A program made the translations under genes and the position numbers. DNA of 64,000 nt from Limanda limanda (Eukaryota > Chordata > Actinopteri > Pleuronectiformes > Pleuronectidae): assembly GCF_963576545.1 (NCBI RefSeq), contig NW_026870454.1:310001-374000 (forward strand). The letters run 5' to 3'. Positions 12,358-26,400 of the stretch are shown here, piece after piece. The notes beneath the pieces are model-generated. The model worked only from the letters and a program-made list of their open reading frames with translations. It ran no database searches and had not been told where the DNA came from. Numbering within the stretch: the stretch's first letter is position 1; every line of letters begins with the position of its first letter.

Positions 12358-13808
12358 CCTCAGATTTGGGGGAATTTCGTCGGTCGACCTCTTCCGAAGG
12401 TCGTACAAGCTCGGGGATGGTACCAATCGATCCGCAGGACCCAAATTAGTCCAGATGCAACCACTTTCCAAGTCTCTCCGACCTTCACAAAAAAAGTTAT
12501 TCAAGAATATCTCTTTCTCCTATGTGCTTTCATCCCTAACCCTAACCCTAACCCTTCCGAAAGTCGGAGAAGCTCAAGGATGGTACCGATCGATGCGCGC
12601 TACCCCATTTAGTGGGGGTAGAGCCTACTTGCAAGTCTCTCCGACCTTCACAAAAAAAGTTATTCAAGAATATCTCTTTCTCCTATGTGCTTTCATCCCT
12701 AACCCTAACCCTAACCCTTCCGAAAGTCGGAGAAGCTCAAGGATGGTACCGATCGATGCGCGCAACCCCATTTAGTGGGGGTAGAGCCTACTTGCAAGTC
12801 TCTCCGACCTTCACAAAAAACGTTATTCAAGAATATCTCCTCAGATTTGGGGGAATTTCGTCGGTCGACCTCTTCCGAAGGTCGTACAAGCTCGGGGATG
12901 GTACCAATCGATCCGCAGGACCCAAATTAGTCCAGATGCAACCACTTTCCAAGTCTCTCCGACCTTCACAAAAAAAGTTATTCAAGAATATCTCTTTCTC
13001 CTATGTGCTTTCATCCCTAACCCTAACCCTAACCCTTCCGAAAGTCGGAGAAGCTCAAGGATGGTACCGATCGATGCGCGCTACCCCATTTAGTGGGGGT
13101 AGAGCCTACTTGCAAGTCTCTCCGACCTTCACAAAAAACGTTATTCAAGAATATCTCTTTCTCCTATGTGCTTTCATCCCTAACCCTAACCCTAACCCTT
13201 CCGAAAGTCGGAGAAGCTCAAGGATGGTACCGATCGATGCGCGCTACCCCATTTAGTGGGGGTAGAGCCTACTTGCAAGTCTCTCCGACCTTCACAAAAA
13301 AAGTTATTCAAGAATATCTCTTTCTCCTATGTGCTTTCATCCCTAACCCTAACCCTAACCCTTCCGAAAGTCGGAGAAGCTCAAGGATGGTACCGATCGA
13401 TGCGCGCTACCCCATTTAGTGGGGGTAGAGCCTACTTGCAAGTCTCTCCGACCTTCACAAAAAAAGTTATTCAAGAATATCTCTTTCTCCTATGTGCTTT
13501 CATCCCTAACCCTAACCCTAACCCTTCCGAAAGTCGGAGAAGCTCAAGGATGGTACCGATCGATGCGCGCTACCCCATTTAGCGGGGGTAGAGCCTACTT
13601 GCAAGTCTCTCCGACCTTCACAAAAAAAGTTATTCAAGAATATCTCTTTCTCCTATGTGCTTTCATCCCTAACCCTAACCCTAACCCTTCCGAAAGTCGG
13701 AGAAGCTCAAGGATGGTACCGATCGATGCGCGCAACCCCATTTAGTGGGGGTAGAGCCTACTTGCAAGTCTCTCCGACCTTCACAAAAAAAGTTATTCAA
13801 GAATATCT

Positions 13809-14126
13809 CCTCAGATTTGGGGGAATTTCGTCGGTCGACCTCTTCCGAAGGTCGTACAAGCTCGGGGATGGTACCAATCGATCCGCAGGACCCAAATTAG
13901 TCCAGATGCAACCACTTTCCAAGTCTCTCCGACCTTCACAAAAAAAGTTATTCAAGAATATCTCTTTCTCCTATGTGCTTTCATCCCTAACCCTAACCCT
14001 AACCCTTCCGAAAGTCGGAGAAGCTCAAGGATGGTACCGATCGATGCGCGCAACCCCATTTAGTGGGGGTAGAGCCTACTTGCAAGTCTCTCCGACCTTC
14101 ACAAAAAAAGTTATTCAAGAATATCT
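13809..14126 (+). repeat. B-A dimer with a single A (A deletion)
   Basis: Only one A separates two B monomers, where the related units at 2533-3657 and 5753-6877 have two. One A monomer was probably lost by unequal exchange in a derived 3,220-type unit. The remaining A is of the AACCCC subtype. Other single-A intervals begin at 20895, 34549, 53640 and 59420. Confidence 0.85.
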
Positions 14127-17100
14127 CCTCAGATTTGGGGGAATTTCGTCGGTCGACCTCTTTCGAAGGTCGTACAAGCTCGGGGATGGTACCAATCGAT
14201 CCGCAGGACCCAAATTAGTCCAGATGCAACCACTTTCCAAGTCTCTCCGACCTTCACAAAAAAAGTTATTCAAGAATATCTCTTTCTCCTATGTGCTTTC
14301 ATCCCTAACCCTAACCCTAACCCTTCCGAAAGTCGGAGAAGCTCAAGGATGGTACCGATCGATGCGCGCTACCCCATTTAGTGGGGGTAGAGCCTACTTG
14401 CAAGTCTCTCCGACCTTCACAAAAAAAGTTATTCAAGAATATCTCTTTCTCCTATGTGCTTTCATCCCTAACCCTAACCCTAACCCTTCCGAAAGTCGGA
14501 GAAGCTCAAGGATGGTACTGATCGATGCGCGCTACCCCATTTAGTGGGGGTAGAGCCTACTTGCAAGTCTCTCCGACCTTCACAAAAAAAGTTATTCAAG
14601 AATATCTCTTTCTCCTATGTGCTTTCATCCCTAACCCTAACCCTAACCCTTCCGAAAGTCGGAGAAGCTCAAGGATGGTACTGGTCGATGCGCGCAACCC
14701 CATTTAGTGGGGGTAGAGCCTACTTGCAAGTCTCTCCGACCTTCACAAAAAAAGTTATTCAAGAATATCTCCTCAGATTTGGGGGAATTTCGTCGGTCGA
14801 CCTCTTCCGAAGGTCGTACAAGCTCGGGGATGGTACCAATCGATCCGCAGGACCCAAATTAGTCCAGATGCAACCACTTTCCAAGTCTCTCCGACCTTCA
14901 CAAAAAAAGTTATTCAAGAATATCTCTTTCTCCTATGTGCTTTCATCCCTAACCCTAACCCTAACCCTTCCGAAAGTCGGAGAAGCTCAAGGATGGTACC
15001 GATCGATGCGCGCTACCCCATTTAGTGGGGGTAGAGCCTACTTGCAAGTCTCTCGGACCTTCACAAAAAAAGTTATTCAAGAATATCTCTTTCTCCTATG
15101 TGCTTTCATCCCTAACCCTAACCCTAACCCTTCCGAAAGTCGGAGAAGCTCAAGGATGGTACCGATCGATGCGCGCTACCCCATTTAGTGGGGGTAGAGC
15201 CTACTTGCAAGTCTCTCCGACCTTCACAAAAAAAGTTATTCAAGAATATCTCTTTCTCCTATGTGCTTTCATCCCTAACCCTAACCCTAACCCTTCCGAA
15301 AGTCGGAGAAGCTCAAGGATGGTACTGGTCGATGCGCGCAACCCCATTTAGTGGGGGTAGAGCCTACTTGCAAGTCTCTCTGACCTTCACAAAAAAAGTT
15401 ATTCAAGAATATCTCCTCAGATTTGGGGGAATTTCGTCGGTCGACCTCTTCCGAAGGTCGTACAAGCTCGGGGATGGTACCAATCGATCCGCAGGACCCA
15501 AATTAGTCCAGATGCAACCACTTTCCAAGTCTCTCCGACCTTCACAAAAAAAGTTATTCAAGAATATCTCTTTCTCCTATGTGCTTTCATCCCTAACCCT
15601 AACCCTAACCCTTCCGAAAGTCGGAGAAGCTCAAAGATGGTACCGATCGATGCGCGCTACCCCATTTAGTGGGGGTAGAGCCTACTTGCAAGTCTCTCGG
15701 ACCTTCACAAAAAAAGTTATTCAAGAATATCTCTTTCTCCTATGTGCTTTCATCCCTAACCCTAACCCTAACCCTTCCGAAAGTCGGAGAAGCTCAAGGA
15801 TGGTACCGATCGATGCGCACTACCCCATTTAGTGGGGGTAGAGCCTACTTGCAAGTCTCTCCGACCTTCACAAAAAAAGTTATTCAAGAATATCTCTTTC
15901 TCCTATGTGCTTTCATCCCTAACCCTAACCCTAACCCTTCCGAAAGTCGGAGAAGCTCAAGGATGGTACCGATCGATGCGCGCTACCCCATTTAGTGGGG
16001 GTAGAGCCTACTTGCAAGTCTCTCCGACCTTCACAAAAAACGTTATTCAAGAATATCTCTTTCTCCTATGTGCTTTCATCCCTAACCCTAACCCTAACCC
16101 TTCCGAAAGTCGGAGAAGCTCAAGGATGGTACCGATCGATGCGCGCCACCCCATTTAGTGGGGGTAGAGCCTACTTGCAAGTCTCTCCGACCTTCACAAA
16201 AAAAGTTATTCAAGAATATCTCTTTCTCCTATGTGCTTTCATCCCTAACCCTAACCCTAACCCTTCCGAAAGTCGGAGAAGCTCAAGGATGGTACCGATC
16301 GATGCGCGCTACCCCATTTAGTGGGGGTAGAGCCTACTTGCAAGTCTCTCCGACCTTCACAAAAAAAGTTATTCAAGAATATCTCTTTCTCCTATGTGCT
16401 TTCATCCCTAACCCTAACCCTAATCCTTCCGAAAGTCGGAGAAGCTCAAGGATGGTACCGATCGATGCGCGCTACCCCATTTAGCGGGGGTAGAGCCTAC
16501 TTGCAAGTCTCTCCGACCTTCACAAAAAAAGTTATTCAAGAATATCTCTTTCTCCTATGTGCTTTCATCCCTAACCCTAACCCTAACCCTTCCGAAAGTC
16601 GGAGAAGCTCAAGGATGGTACCGATCGATGCGCGCAACCCCATTTAGTGGGGGTAGAGCCTACTTGCAAGTCTCTCCGACCTTCACAAAAAAAGTTATTC
16701 AAGAATATCTCCTCAGATTTGGGGGAATTTCGTCGGTCGACCTCTTCCGAAGGTCGTACAAGCTCGGGGATGGTACCAATCGATCCGCAGGACCCAAATT
16801 AGTCCAGATGCAACCACTTTCCAAGTCTCTCCGACCTTCACAAAAAAAGTTATTCAAGAATATCTCTTTCTCCTATGTGCTTTCATCCCTAACCCTAACC
16901 CTAACCCTTCCGAAAGTCGGAGAAGCTCAAGGATGGTACCGATCGATGCGCGCTACCCCATTTAGTGGGGGTAGAGCCTACTTGCAAGTCTCTCCGACCT
17001 TCACAAAAAAAGTTATTCAAGAATATCTCTTTCTCCTATGTGCTTTCATCCCTAACCCTAACCCTAACCCTTCCGAAAGTCGGAGAAGCTCAAGGATGGT

Positions 17101-17530
17101 ACCGATCGATGCGCGCAACCCCATTTAGTGGGGGTAGAGCCTACTTGCAAGTCTCTCCGACCTTCACAAAAAAAGTTATTCAAGAATATCTCCTCAGATT
17201 TGGGGGAATTTCGTCGGTCGACCTCTTTCGAAGGTCGTACAAGCTCGGGGATGGTACCAATCGATCCGCAGGACCCAAATTAGTCCAGATGCAACCACTT
17301 TCCAAGTCTCTCCGACCTTCACAAAAAAAGTTATTCAAGAATATCTCTTTCTCCTATGTGCTTTCATCCCTAACCCTAACCCTAACCCTTCCGAAAGTCG
17401 GAGAAGCTCAAGGATGGTACCGATCGATGCGCGCTACCCCATTTAGTGGGGGTAGAGCCTACTTGCAAGTCTCTCGGACCTTCACAAAAAAAGTTATTCA
17501 AGAATATCTCTTTCTCCTATGTGCTTTCAT

Positions 17531-17545
17531 CCCTAACCCTAACCC
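17531..17545 (-). repeat. Contracted telomeric block (two repeats)
   Basis: It is the same event as the block at 9638, copied by the 7,893-bp duplication. Confidence 0.92.
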
Positions 17546-20250
17546 TTCCGAAAGTCGGAGAAGCTCAAAGATGGTACCGATCGATGCGCGCTACCCCATT
17601 TAGTGGGGGTAGAGCCTACTTGCAAGTCTCTCCGACCTTCACAAAAAAAGTTATTCAAGAATATCTCTTTCTCCTATGTGCTTTCATCCCTAACCCTAAC
17701 CCTAACCCTTCCGAAAGTCGGAGAAGCTCAAGGATGGTACTGGTCGATGCGCGCAACCCCATTTAGTGGGGGTAGAGCCTACTTGCAAGTCTCTCTGACC
17801 TTCACAAAAAAAGTTATTCAAGAATATCTCCTCAGATTTGGGGGAATTTCGTCGGTCGACCTCTTCCGAAGGTCTTACAAGCTCGGGGATGGTACCAATC
17901 GATCCGCAGGACCCAAATTAGTCCAGATGCAACCACTTTCCAAGTCTCTCCGACCTTCACAAAAAAAGTTATTCAAGAATATCTCTTTCTCCTATGTGCT
18001 TTCATCCCTAACCCTAACCCTAACCCTTCCGAAAGTCGGAGAAGCTCAAGGATGGTACCGATCGATGCGCGCTACCCCATTTAGTGGGGGTAGAGCCTAC
18101 TTGCAAGTCTCTCGGACCTTCACAAAAAAAGTTATTCAAGAATATCTCTTTCTCCTATGTGCTTTCATCCCTAACCCTAACCCTAACCCTTCCGAAAGTC
18201 GGAGAAGCTCAAGGATGGTACCGATCGATGCGCGCTACCCCATTTAGTGGGGGTAGAGCCTACTTACAAGTCTCTCCGACCTTCACAAAAAAAGTTATTC
18301 AAGAATATCTCTTTCTCCTATGTGCTTTCATCCCTAACCCTAACCCTAACCCTTCCGAAAGTCGGAGAAGCTCAAGGATGGTACCGATCGATGCGCGCTA
18401 CCCCATTTAGTGGGGGTAGAGCCTACTTGCAAGTCTCTCCGACCTTCACAAAAAACGTTATTCAAGAATATCTCTTTCTCCTATGTGCTTTCATCCCTAA
18501 CCCTAACCCTAACCCTTCCGAAAGTCGGAGAAGCTCAAGGATGGTACCGATCGATGCGCGCTACCCCATTTAGTGGGGGTAGAGCCTACTTGCAAGTCTC
18601 TCCGACCTTCACAAAAAAAGTTATTCAAGAATATCTCTTTCTCCTATGTGCTTTCATCCCTAACCCTAACCCTAACCCTTCCGAAAGTCGGAGAAGCTCA
18701 AGGATGGTACCGATCGATGCGCGCTACCCCATTTAGTGGGGGTAGAGCCTACTTGCAAGTCTCTCCGACCTTCACAAAAAAAGTTATTCAAGAATATCTC
18801 TTTCTCCTATGTGCTTTCATCCCTAACCCTAACCCTAACCCTTCCGAAAGTCGGAGAAGCTCAAGGATGGTACCGATCGATGCGCGCTACCCCATTTAGC
18901 GGGGGTAGAGCCTACTTGCAAGTCTCTCCGACCTTCACAAAAAAAGTTATTCAAGAATATCTCTTTCTCCTATGTGCTTTCATCCCTAACCCTAACCCTA
19001 ACCCTTCCGAAAGTCGGAGAAGCTCAAGGATGGTACCGATCGATGCGCGCAACCCCATTTAGTGGGGGTAGAGCCTACTTGCAAGTCTCTCCGACCTTCA
19101 CAAAAAAAGTTATTCAAGAATATCTCCTCAGATTTGGGGGAATTTCGTCGGTCGACCTCTTCCGAAGGTCGTACAAGCTCGGGGATGGTACCAATCGATC
19201 CGCAGGACCCAAATTAGTCCAGATGCAACCACTTTCCAAGTCTCTCCGACCTTCACAAAAAAAGTTATTCAAGAATATCTCTTTCTCCTATGTGCTTTCA
19301 TCCCTAACCCTAACCCTAACCCTTCCGAAAGTCGGAGAAGCTCAAGGATGGTACCGATCGATGCGCGCTACCCCATTTAGTGGGGGTAGAGCCTACTTGC
19401 AAGTCTCTCCGACCTTCACAAAAAAAGTTATTCAAGAATATCTCTTTCTCCTATGTGCTTTCATCCCTAACCCTAACCCTAACCCTTCCGAAAGTCGGAG
19501 AAGCTCAAGGATGGTACCGATCGATGCGCGCAACCCCATTTAGTGGGGGTATAGCCTACTTGCAAGTCTCTCCGACCTTCACAAAAAAAGTTATTCAAGA
19601 ATATCTCCTCAGATTTGGGGGAATTTCGTCGGTCGACCTCTTTCGAAGGTCGTACAAGCTCGGGGATGGTACCAATCGATCCGCAGGACCCAAATTAGTC
19701 CAGATGCAACCACTTTCCAAGTCTCTCCGACCTTCACAAAAAAAGTTATTCAAGAATATCTCTTTCTCCTATGTGCTTTCATCCCTAACCCTAACCCTAA
19801 CCCTTCCGAAAGTCGGAGAAGCTCAAGGATGGTACCGATCGATGCGCGCTACCCCATTTAGTGGGGGTAGAGCCTACTTGCAAGTCTCTCCGACCTTCAC
19901 AAAAAAAGTTATTCAAGAATATCTCTTTCTCCTATGTGCTTTCATCCCTAACCCTAACCCTAACCCTTCCGAAAGTCGGAGAAGCTCAAGGATGGTACTG
20001 ATCGATGCGCGCTACCCCATTTAGTGGGGGTAGAGCCTACTTGCAAGTCTCTCCGACCTTCACAAAAAAAGTTATTCAAGAATATCTCTTTCTCCTATGT
20101 GCTTTCATCCCTAACCCTAACCCTAACCCTTCCGAAAGTCGGAGAAGCTCAAGGATGGTACTGGTCGATGCGCGCAACCCCATTTAGTGGGGGTAGAGCC
20201 TACTTGCAAGTCTCTCCGACCTTCACAAAAAAAGTTATTCAAGAATATCT

Positions 20251-20405
20251 CCTCAGATTTGGGGGAATTTCGTCGGTCGACCTCTTCAAAAGGTCGTACA
20301 AGCTCGGGGATGGTACCAATCGATCCGCAGGACCCAAATTAGTCCAGATGCAACCACTTTCCAAGTCTCTCCGACCTTCACAAAAAAAGTTATTCAAGAA
20401 TATCT
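20251..20405 (+). repeat. B monomer with CG-to-AA double change
   Basis: Where B normally reads CTTCCGAAGG, this copy has CTTCAAAAGG (20288-20289). The adjacent double change is unique in the window. It sits where the second copy of the 7,893-bp duplication departs from the first. Confidence 0.8.
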
Positions 20406-23400
20406 CTTTCTCCTATGTGCTTTCATCCCTAACCCTAACCCTAACCCTTCCGAAAGTCGGAGAAGCTCAAGGATGGTACCGATCGATGCGCGCTACCCCA
20501 TTTAGTGGGGGTAGAGCCTACTTGCAAGTCTCTCCGACCTTCACAAAAAACGTTATTCAAGAATATCTCTTTCTCCTATGTGCTTTCATCCCTAACCCTA
20601 ACCCTAACCCTTCCGAAAGTCGGAGAAGCTCAAGGATGGTACCGATCGATGCGCGCTACCCCATTTAGTGGGGGTAGAGCCTACTTGCAAGTCTCTCCGA
20701 CCTTCACAAAAAAAGTTATTCAAGAATATCTCTTTCTCCTATGTGCTTTCATCCCTAACCCTAACCCTAACCCTTCCGAAAGTCGGAGAAGCTCAAGGAT
20801 GGTACTGGTCGATGCGCGCAACCCCATTTAGTGGGGGTAGAGCCTACTTGCAAGTCTCTCTGACCTTCACAAAAAAAGTTATTCAAGAATATCTCCTCAG
20901 ATTTGGGGGAATTTCGTCGGTCGACCTCTTCCGAAGGTCGTACAAGCTCGGGGATGGTACCAATCGATCCGCAGGACCCAAATTAGTCCAGATGCAACCA
21001 CTTTCCAAGTCTCTCCGACCTTCACAAAAAAAGTTATTCAAGAATATCTCTTTCTCCTATGTGCTTTCATCCCTAACCCTAACCCTAACCCTTCCGAAAG
21101 TCGGAGAAGCTCAAGGATGGTACCGATCGATGCGCGCTACCCCATTTAGTGGGGGTAGAGCCTACTTGCAAGTCTCTCGGACCTTCACAAAAAAAGTTAT
21201 TCAAGAATATCTCCTCAGATTTGGGGGAATTTCGTCGGTCGACCTCTTCCGAAGGTCGTACAAGCTCGGGGATGGTACCAATCGATCCGCAGGACCCAAA
21301 TTAGTCCAGATGCAACCACTTTCCAAGTCTCTCCGACCTTCACAAAAAAAGTTATTCAAGAATATCTCTTTCTCCTATGTGCTTTCATCCCTAACCCTAA
21401 CCCTAACCCTTCCGAAAGTCGGAGAAGCTCAAGGATGGTACCGATCGATGCGCGCTACCCCATTTAGTGGGGGTAGAGCCTACTTGCAAGTCTCTCGGAC
21501 CTTCACAAAAAAAGTTATTCAAGAATATCTCTTTCTCCTATGTGCTTTCATCCCTAACCCTAACCCTAACCCTTCCGAAAGTCGGAGAAGCTCAAGGATG
21601 GTACCGATCGATGCGCGCTACCCCATTTAGTGGGGGTAGAGCCTACTTGCAAGTCTCTCCGACCTTCACAAAAAAAGTTATTCAAGAATATCTCTTTCTC
21701 CTATGTGCTTTCATCCCTAACCCTAACCCTAACCCTTCCGAAAGTCGGAGAAGCTCAAGGATGGTACTGGTCGATGCGCGCAACCCCATTTAGTGGGGGT
21801 AGAGCCTACTTGCAAGTCTCTCTGACCTTCACAAAAAAAGTTATTCAAGAATATCTCCTCAGATTTGGGGGAATTTCGTCGGTCGACCTCTTCCGAAGGT
21901 CGTACAAGCTCGGGGATGGTACCAATCGATCCGCAGGACCCAAATTAGTCCAGATGCAACCACTTTCCAAGTCTCTCCGACCTTCACAAAAAAAGTTATT
22001 CAAGAATATCTCTTTCTCCTATGTGCTTTCATCCCTAACCCTAACCCTAACCCTTCCGAAAGTCGGAGAAGCTCAAGGATGGTACCGATCGATGCGCGCT
22101 CCCCCATTTAGTGGGGGTAGAGCCTACTTGCAAGTCTCTCGGACCTTCACAAAAAAAGTTATTCAAGAATATCTCTTTCTCCTATGTGCTTTCATCCCTA
22201 ACCCTAACCCTAACCCTTCCGAAAGTCGGAGAAGCTCAAGGATGGTACCGATCGATGCGCGCTACCCCATTTAGTGGGGGTAGAGCCTACTTGCAAGTCT
22301 CTCCGACCTTCACAAAAAAAGTTATTCAAGAATATCTCTTTCTCCTATGTGCTTTCATCCCTAACCCTAACCCTAACCCTTCCGAAAGTCGGAGAAGCTC
22401 AAGGATGGTACTGGTCGATGCGCGCAACCCCATTTAGTGGGGGTAGAGCCTACTTGCAAGTCTCTCTGACCTTCACAAAAAAAGTTATTCAAGAATATCT
22501 CCTCAGATTTGGGGGAATTTCGTCGGTCGACCTCTTCCGAAGGTCGTACAAGCTCGGGGATGGTACCAATCGATCCGCAGGACCCAAATTAGTCCAGATG
22601 CAACCACTTTCCAAGTCTCTCCGACCTTCACAAAAAAAGTTATTCAAGAATATCTCTTTCTCCTATGTGCTTTCATCCCTAACCCTAACCCTAACCCTTC
22701 CGAAAGTCGGAGAAGCTCAAGGATGGTACCGATCGATGCGCGCTACCCCATTTAGTGGGGGTAGAGCCTACTTGCAAGTCTCTCCGACCTTCACAAAAAA
22801 AGTTATTCAAGAATATCTCTTTCTCCTATGTGCTTTCATCCCTAACCCTAACCCTAACCCTTCCGAAAGTCGGAGAAGCTCAAGGATGGTACCGATCGAT
22901 GCGCGCTACCCCATTTAGTGGGGGTAGAGCCTACTTGCAAGTCTCTCCGACCTTCACAAAAAACGTTATTCAAGAATATCTCTTTCTCCTATGTGCTTTC
23001 ATCCCTAACCCTAACCCTAACCCTTCCGAAAGTCGGAGAAGCTCAAGGATGGTACCGATCGATGCGCGCTACCCCATTTAGTGGGGGTAGAGCCTACTTG
23101 CAAGTCTCTCCGACCTTCACAAAAAAAGTTATTCAAGAATATCTCTTTCTCCTATGTGCTTTCATCCCTAACCCTAACCCTAACCCTTCCGAAAGTCGGA
23201 GAAGCTCAAGGATGGTACCGATCGATGCGCGCTACCCCATTTAGTGGGGGTAGAGCCTACTTGCAAGTCTCTCCGACCTTCACAAAAAAAGTTATTCAAG
23301 AATATCTCTTTCTCCTATGTGCTTTCATCCCTAACCCTAACCCTAACCCTTCCGAAAGTCGGAGAAGCTCAAGGATGGTACCGATCGATGCGCGCTACCC

Positions 23401-26400
23401 CATTTAGTGGGGGTAGAGCCTACTTGCAAGTCTCTCCGACCTTCACAAAAAAAGTTATTCAAGAATATCTCCTCAGATTTGGGGGAATTTCGTCGGTCGA
23501 CCTCTTCCGAAGGTCGTACAAGCTCGGGGATGGTACCAATCGATCCGCAGGACCCAAATTAGTCCAGATGCAACCACTTTCCAAGTCTCTCCGACCTTCA
23601 CAAAAAAAGTTATTCAAGAATATCTCTTTCTCCTATGTGCTTTCATCCCTAACCCTAACCCTAACCCTTCCGAAAGTCGGAGAAGCTCAAGGATGGTACC
23701 GATCGATGCGCGCTACCCCATTTAGTGGGGGTAGAGCCTACTTGCAAGTCTCTCCGACCTTCACAAAAAAAGTTATTCAAGAATATCTCTTTCTCCTATG
23801 TGCTTTCATCCCTAACCCTAACCCTAACCCTTCCGAAAGTCGGAGAAGCTCAAGGATGGTACTGGTCGATGCGCGCAACCCCATTTAGTGGGGGTAGAGC
23901 CTACTTGCAAGTCTCTCTGACCTTCACAAAAAAAGTTATTCAAGAATATCTCCTCAGATTTGGGGGAATTTCGTCGGTCGACCTCTTCCGAAGGTCGTAC
24001 AAGCTCGGGGATGGTACCAATCGATCCGCAGGACCCAAATTAGTCCAGATGCAACCACTTTCCAAGTCTCTCCGACCTTCACAAAAAAAGTTATTCAAGA
24101 ATATCTCTTTCTCCTATGTGCTTTCATCCCTAACCCTAACCCTAACCCTTCCGAAAGTCGGAGAAGCTCAAGGATGGTACCGATCGATGCGCGCTACCCC
24201 ATTTAGTGGGGGTAGAGCCTACTTGCAAGTCTCTCCGACCTTCACAAAAAAAGTTATTCAAGAATATCTCTTTCTCCTATGTGCTTTCATCCCTAACCCT
24301 AACCCTAACCCTTCCGAAAGTCGGAGAAGCTCAAGGATGGTACCGATCGATGCGCGCTACCCCATTTAGTGGGGGTAGAGCCTACTTGCAAGTCTCTCCG
24401 ACCTTCACAAAAAACGTTATTCAAGAATATCTCTTTCTCCTATGTGCTTTCATCCCTAACCCTAACCCTAACCCTTCCGAAAGTCGGAGAAGCTCAAGGA
24501 TGGTACCGATCGATGCGCGCTACCCCATTTAGTGGGGGTAGAGCCTACTTGCAAGTCTCTCCGACCTTCACAAAAAAAGTTATTCAAGAATATCTCTTTC
24601 TCCTATGTGCTTTCATCCCTAACCCTAACCCTAACCCTTCCGAAAGTCGGAGAAGCTCAAGGATGGTACCGATCGATGCGCGCTACCCCATTTAGTGGGG
24701 GTAGAGCCTACTTGCAAGTCTCTCCGACCTTCACAAAAAAAGTTATTCAAGAATATCTCTTTCTCCTATGTGCTTTCATCCCTAACCCTAACCCTAACCC
24801 TTCCGAAAGTCGGAGAAGCTCAAGGATGGTACCGATCGATGCGCGCTACCCCATTTAGCGGGGGTAGAGCCTACTTGCAAGTCTCTCCGACCTTCACAAA
24901 AAAAGTTATTCAAGAATATCTCTTTCTCCTATGTGCTTTCATCCCTAACCCTAACCCTAACCCTTCCGAAAGTCGGAGAAGCTCAAGGATGGTACCGATC
25001 GATGCGCGCAACCCCATTTAGTGGGGGTAGAGCCTACTTGCAAGTCTCTCCGACCTTCACAAAAAAAGTTATTCAAGAATATCTCCTCAGATTTGGGGGA
25101 ATTTCGTCGGTCGACCTCTTCCGAAGGTCGTACAAGCTCGGGGATGGTACCAATCGATCCGCAGGACCCAAATTAGTCCAGATGCAACCACTTTCCAAGT
25201 CTCTCCGACCTTCACAAAAAAAGTTATTCAAGAATATCTCTTTCTCCTATGTGCTTTCATCCCTAACCCTAACCCTAACCCTTCCGAAAGTCGGAGAAGC
25301 TCAAGGATGGTACCGATCGATGCGCGCTACCCCATTTAGTGGGGGTAGAGCCTACTTGCAAGTCTCTCCGACCTTCACAAAAAAAGTTATTCAAGAATAT
25401 CTCTTTCTCCTATGTGCTTTCATCCCTAACCCTAACCCTAACCCTTCCGAAAGTCGGAGAAGCTCAAGGATGGTACCGATCGATGCGCGCAACCCCATTT
25501 AGTGGGGGTAGAGCCTACTTGCAAGTCTCTCCGACCTTCACAAAAAAAGTTATTCAAGAATATCTCCTCAGATTTGGGGGAATTTCGTCGGTCGACCTCT
25601 TTCGAAGGTCGTACAAGCTCGGGGATGGTACCAATCGATCCGCAGGACCCAAATTAGTCCAGATGCAACCACTTTCCAAGTCTCTCCGACCTTCACAAAA
25701 AAAGTTATTCAAGAATATCTCTTTCTCCTATGTGCTTTCATCCCTAACCCTAACCCTAACCCTTCCGAAAGTCGGAGAAGCTCAAGGATGGTACCGATCG
25801 ATGCGCGCTACCCCATTTAGTGGGGGTAGAGCCTACTTGCAAGTCTCTCCGACCTTCACAAAAAAAGTTATTCAAGAATATCTCTTTCTCCTATGTGCTT
25901 TCATCCCTAACCCTAACCCTAACCCTTCCGAAAGTCGGAGAAGCTCAAGGATGGTACTGATCGATGTGCGCTACCCCATTTAGTGGGGGTAGAGCCTACT
26001 TGCAAGTCTCTCCGACCTTCACAAAAAAAGTTATTCAAGAATATCTCTTTCTCCTATGTGCTTTCATCCCTAACCCTAACCCTAACCCTTCCGAAAGTCG
26101 GAGAAGCTCAAGGATGGTACTGGTCGATGCGCGCAACCCCATTTAGTGGGGGTAGAGCCTACTTGCAAGTCTCTCCGACCTTCACAAAAAAAGTTATTCA
26201 AGAATATCTCCTCAGATTTGGGGGAATTTCGTCGGTCGACCTCTTCCGAAGGTCGTACAAGCTCGGGGATGGTACCAATCGATCCGCAGGACCCAAATTA
26301 GTCCAGATGCAACCACTTTCCAAGTCTCTCCGACCTTCACAAAAAAAGTTATTCAAGAATATCTCTTTCTCCTATGTGCTTTCATCCCTAACCCTAACCC

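Larger units (their letters stand above)
6071..20193 (+). repeat. 7,893-bp tandem duplication (second-order repeat)
   Basis: About 6.2 kb at 6071-12300 is repeated at 13964-20193 with an offset of exactly 7,893 bp. Copy-specific marks of the inner 2,415-bp repeats are inherited by both: GCGCACTAC (7925 and 15818), T in the telomeric block (8531 and 16424), the two-repeat telomeric block (9638 and 17531), and T at 9982 and 17875. I see three later differences, at 15635, 18266 and 19552. After about 20.2 kb the second copy no longer follows the first, so a later exchange altered its right part. Confidence 0.88.
1..25084 (+). repeat. A-rich domain: long A runs between B monomers
   Basis: B monomers start at 438, 1082, 1563, 2533, 3014, 3658, 4302, 4783, 5753, 6234, 6878, 7522, 8818, 9299, 9937, 11233, 11714, 12358, 12839, 13809, 14127, 14771, 15415, 16711, 17192, 17830, 19126, 19607, 20251, 20895, 21213, 21857, 22501, 23471 and 23952; all sequence between them is A. 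A-run lengths in order are 3,2,5,2,3,3,2,5,2,3,3,7,2,3,7,2,3,2,5,1,3,3,7,2,3,7,2,3,3,1,3,3,5,2,6, a mean of about 3.4. Only 10 of 35 intervals are the simple B-A-A trimer. Variants common here include CTGACC, CGGACC and AACGTT in the core, and TAGCGGGGG in place of TAGTGGGGG. Confidence 0.93.
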
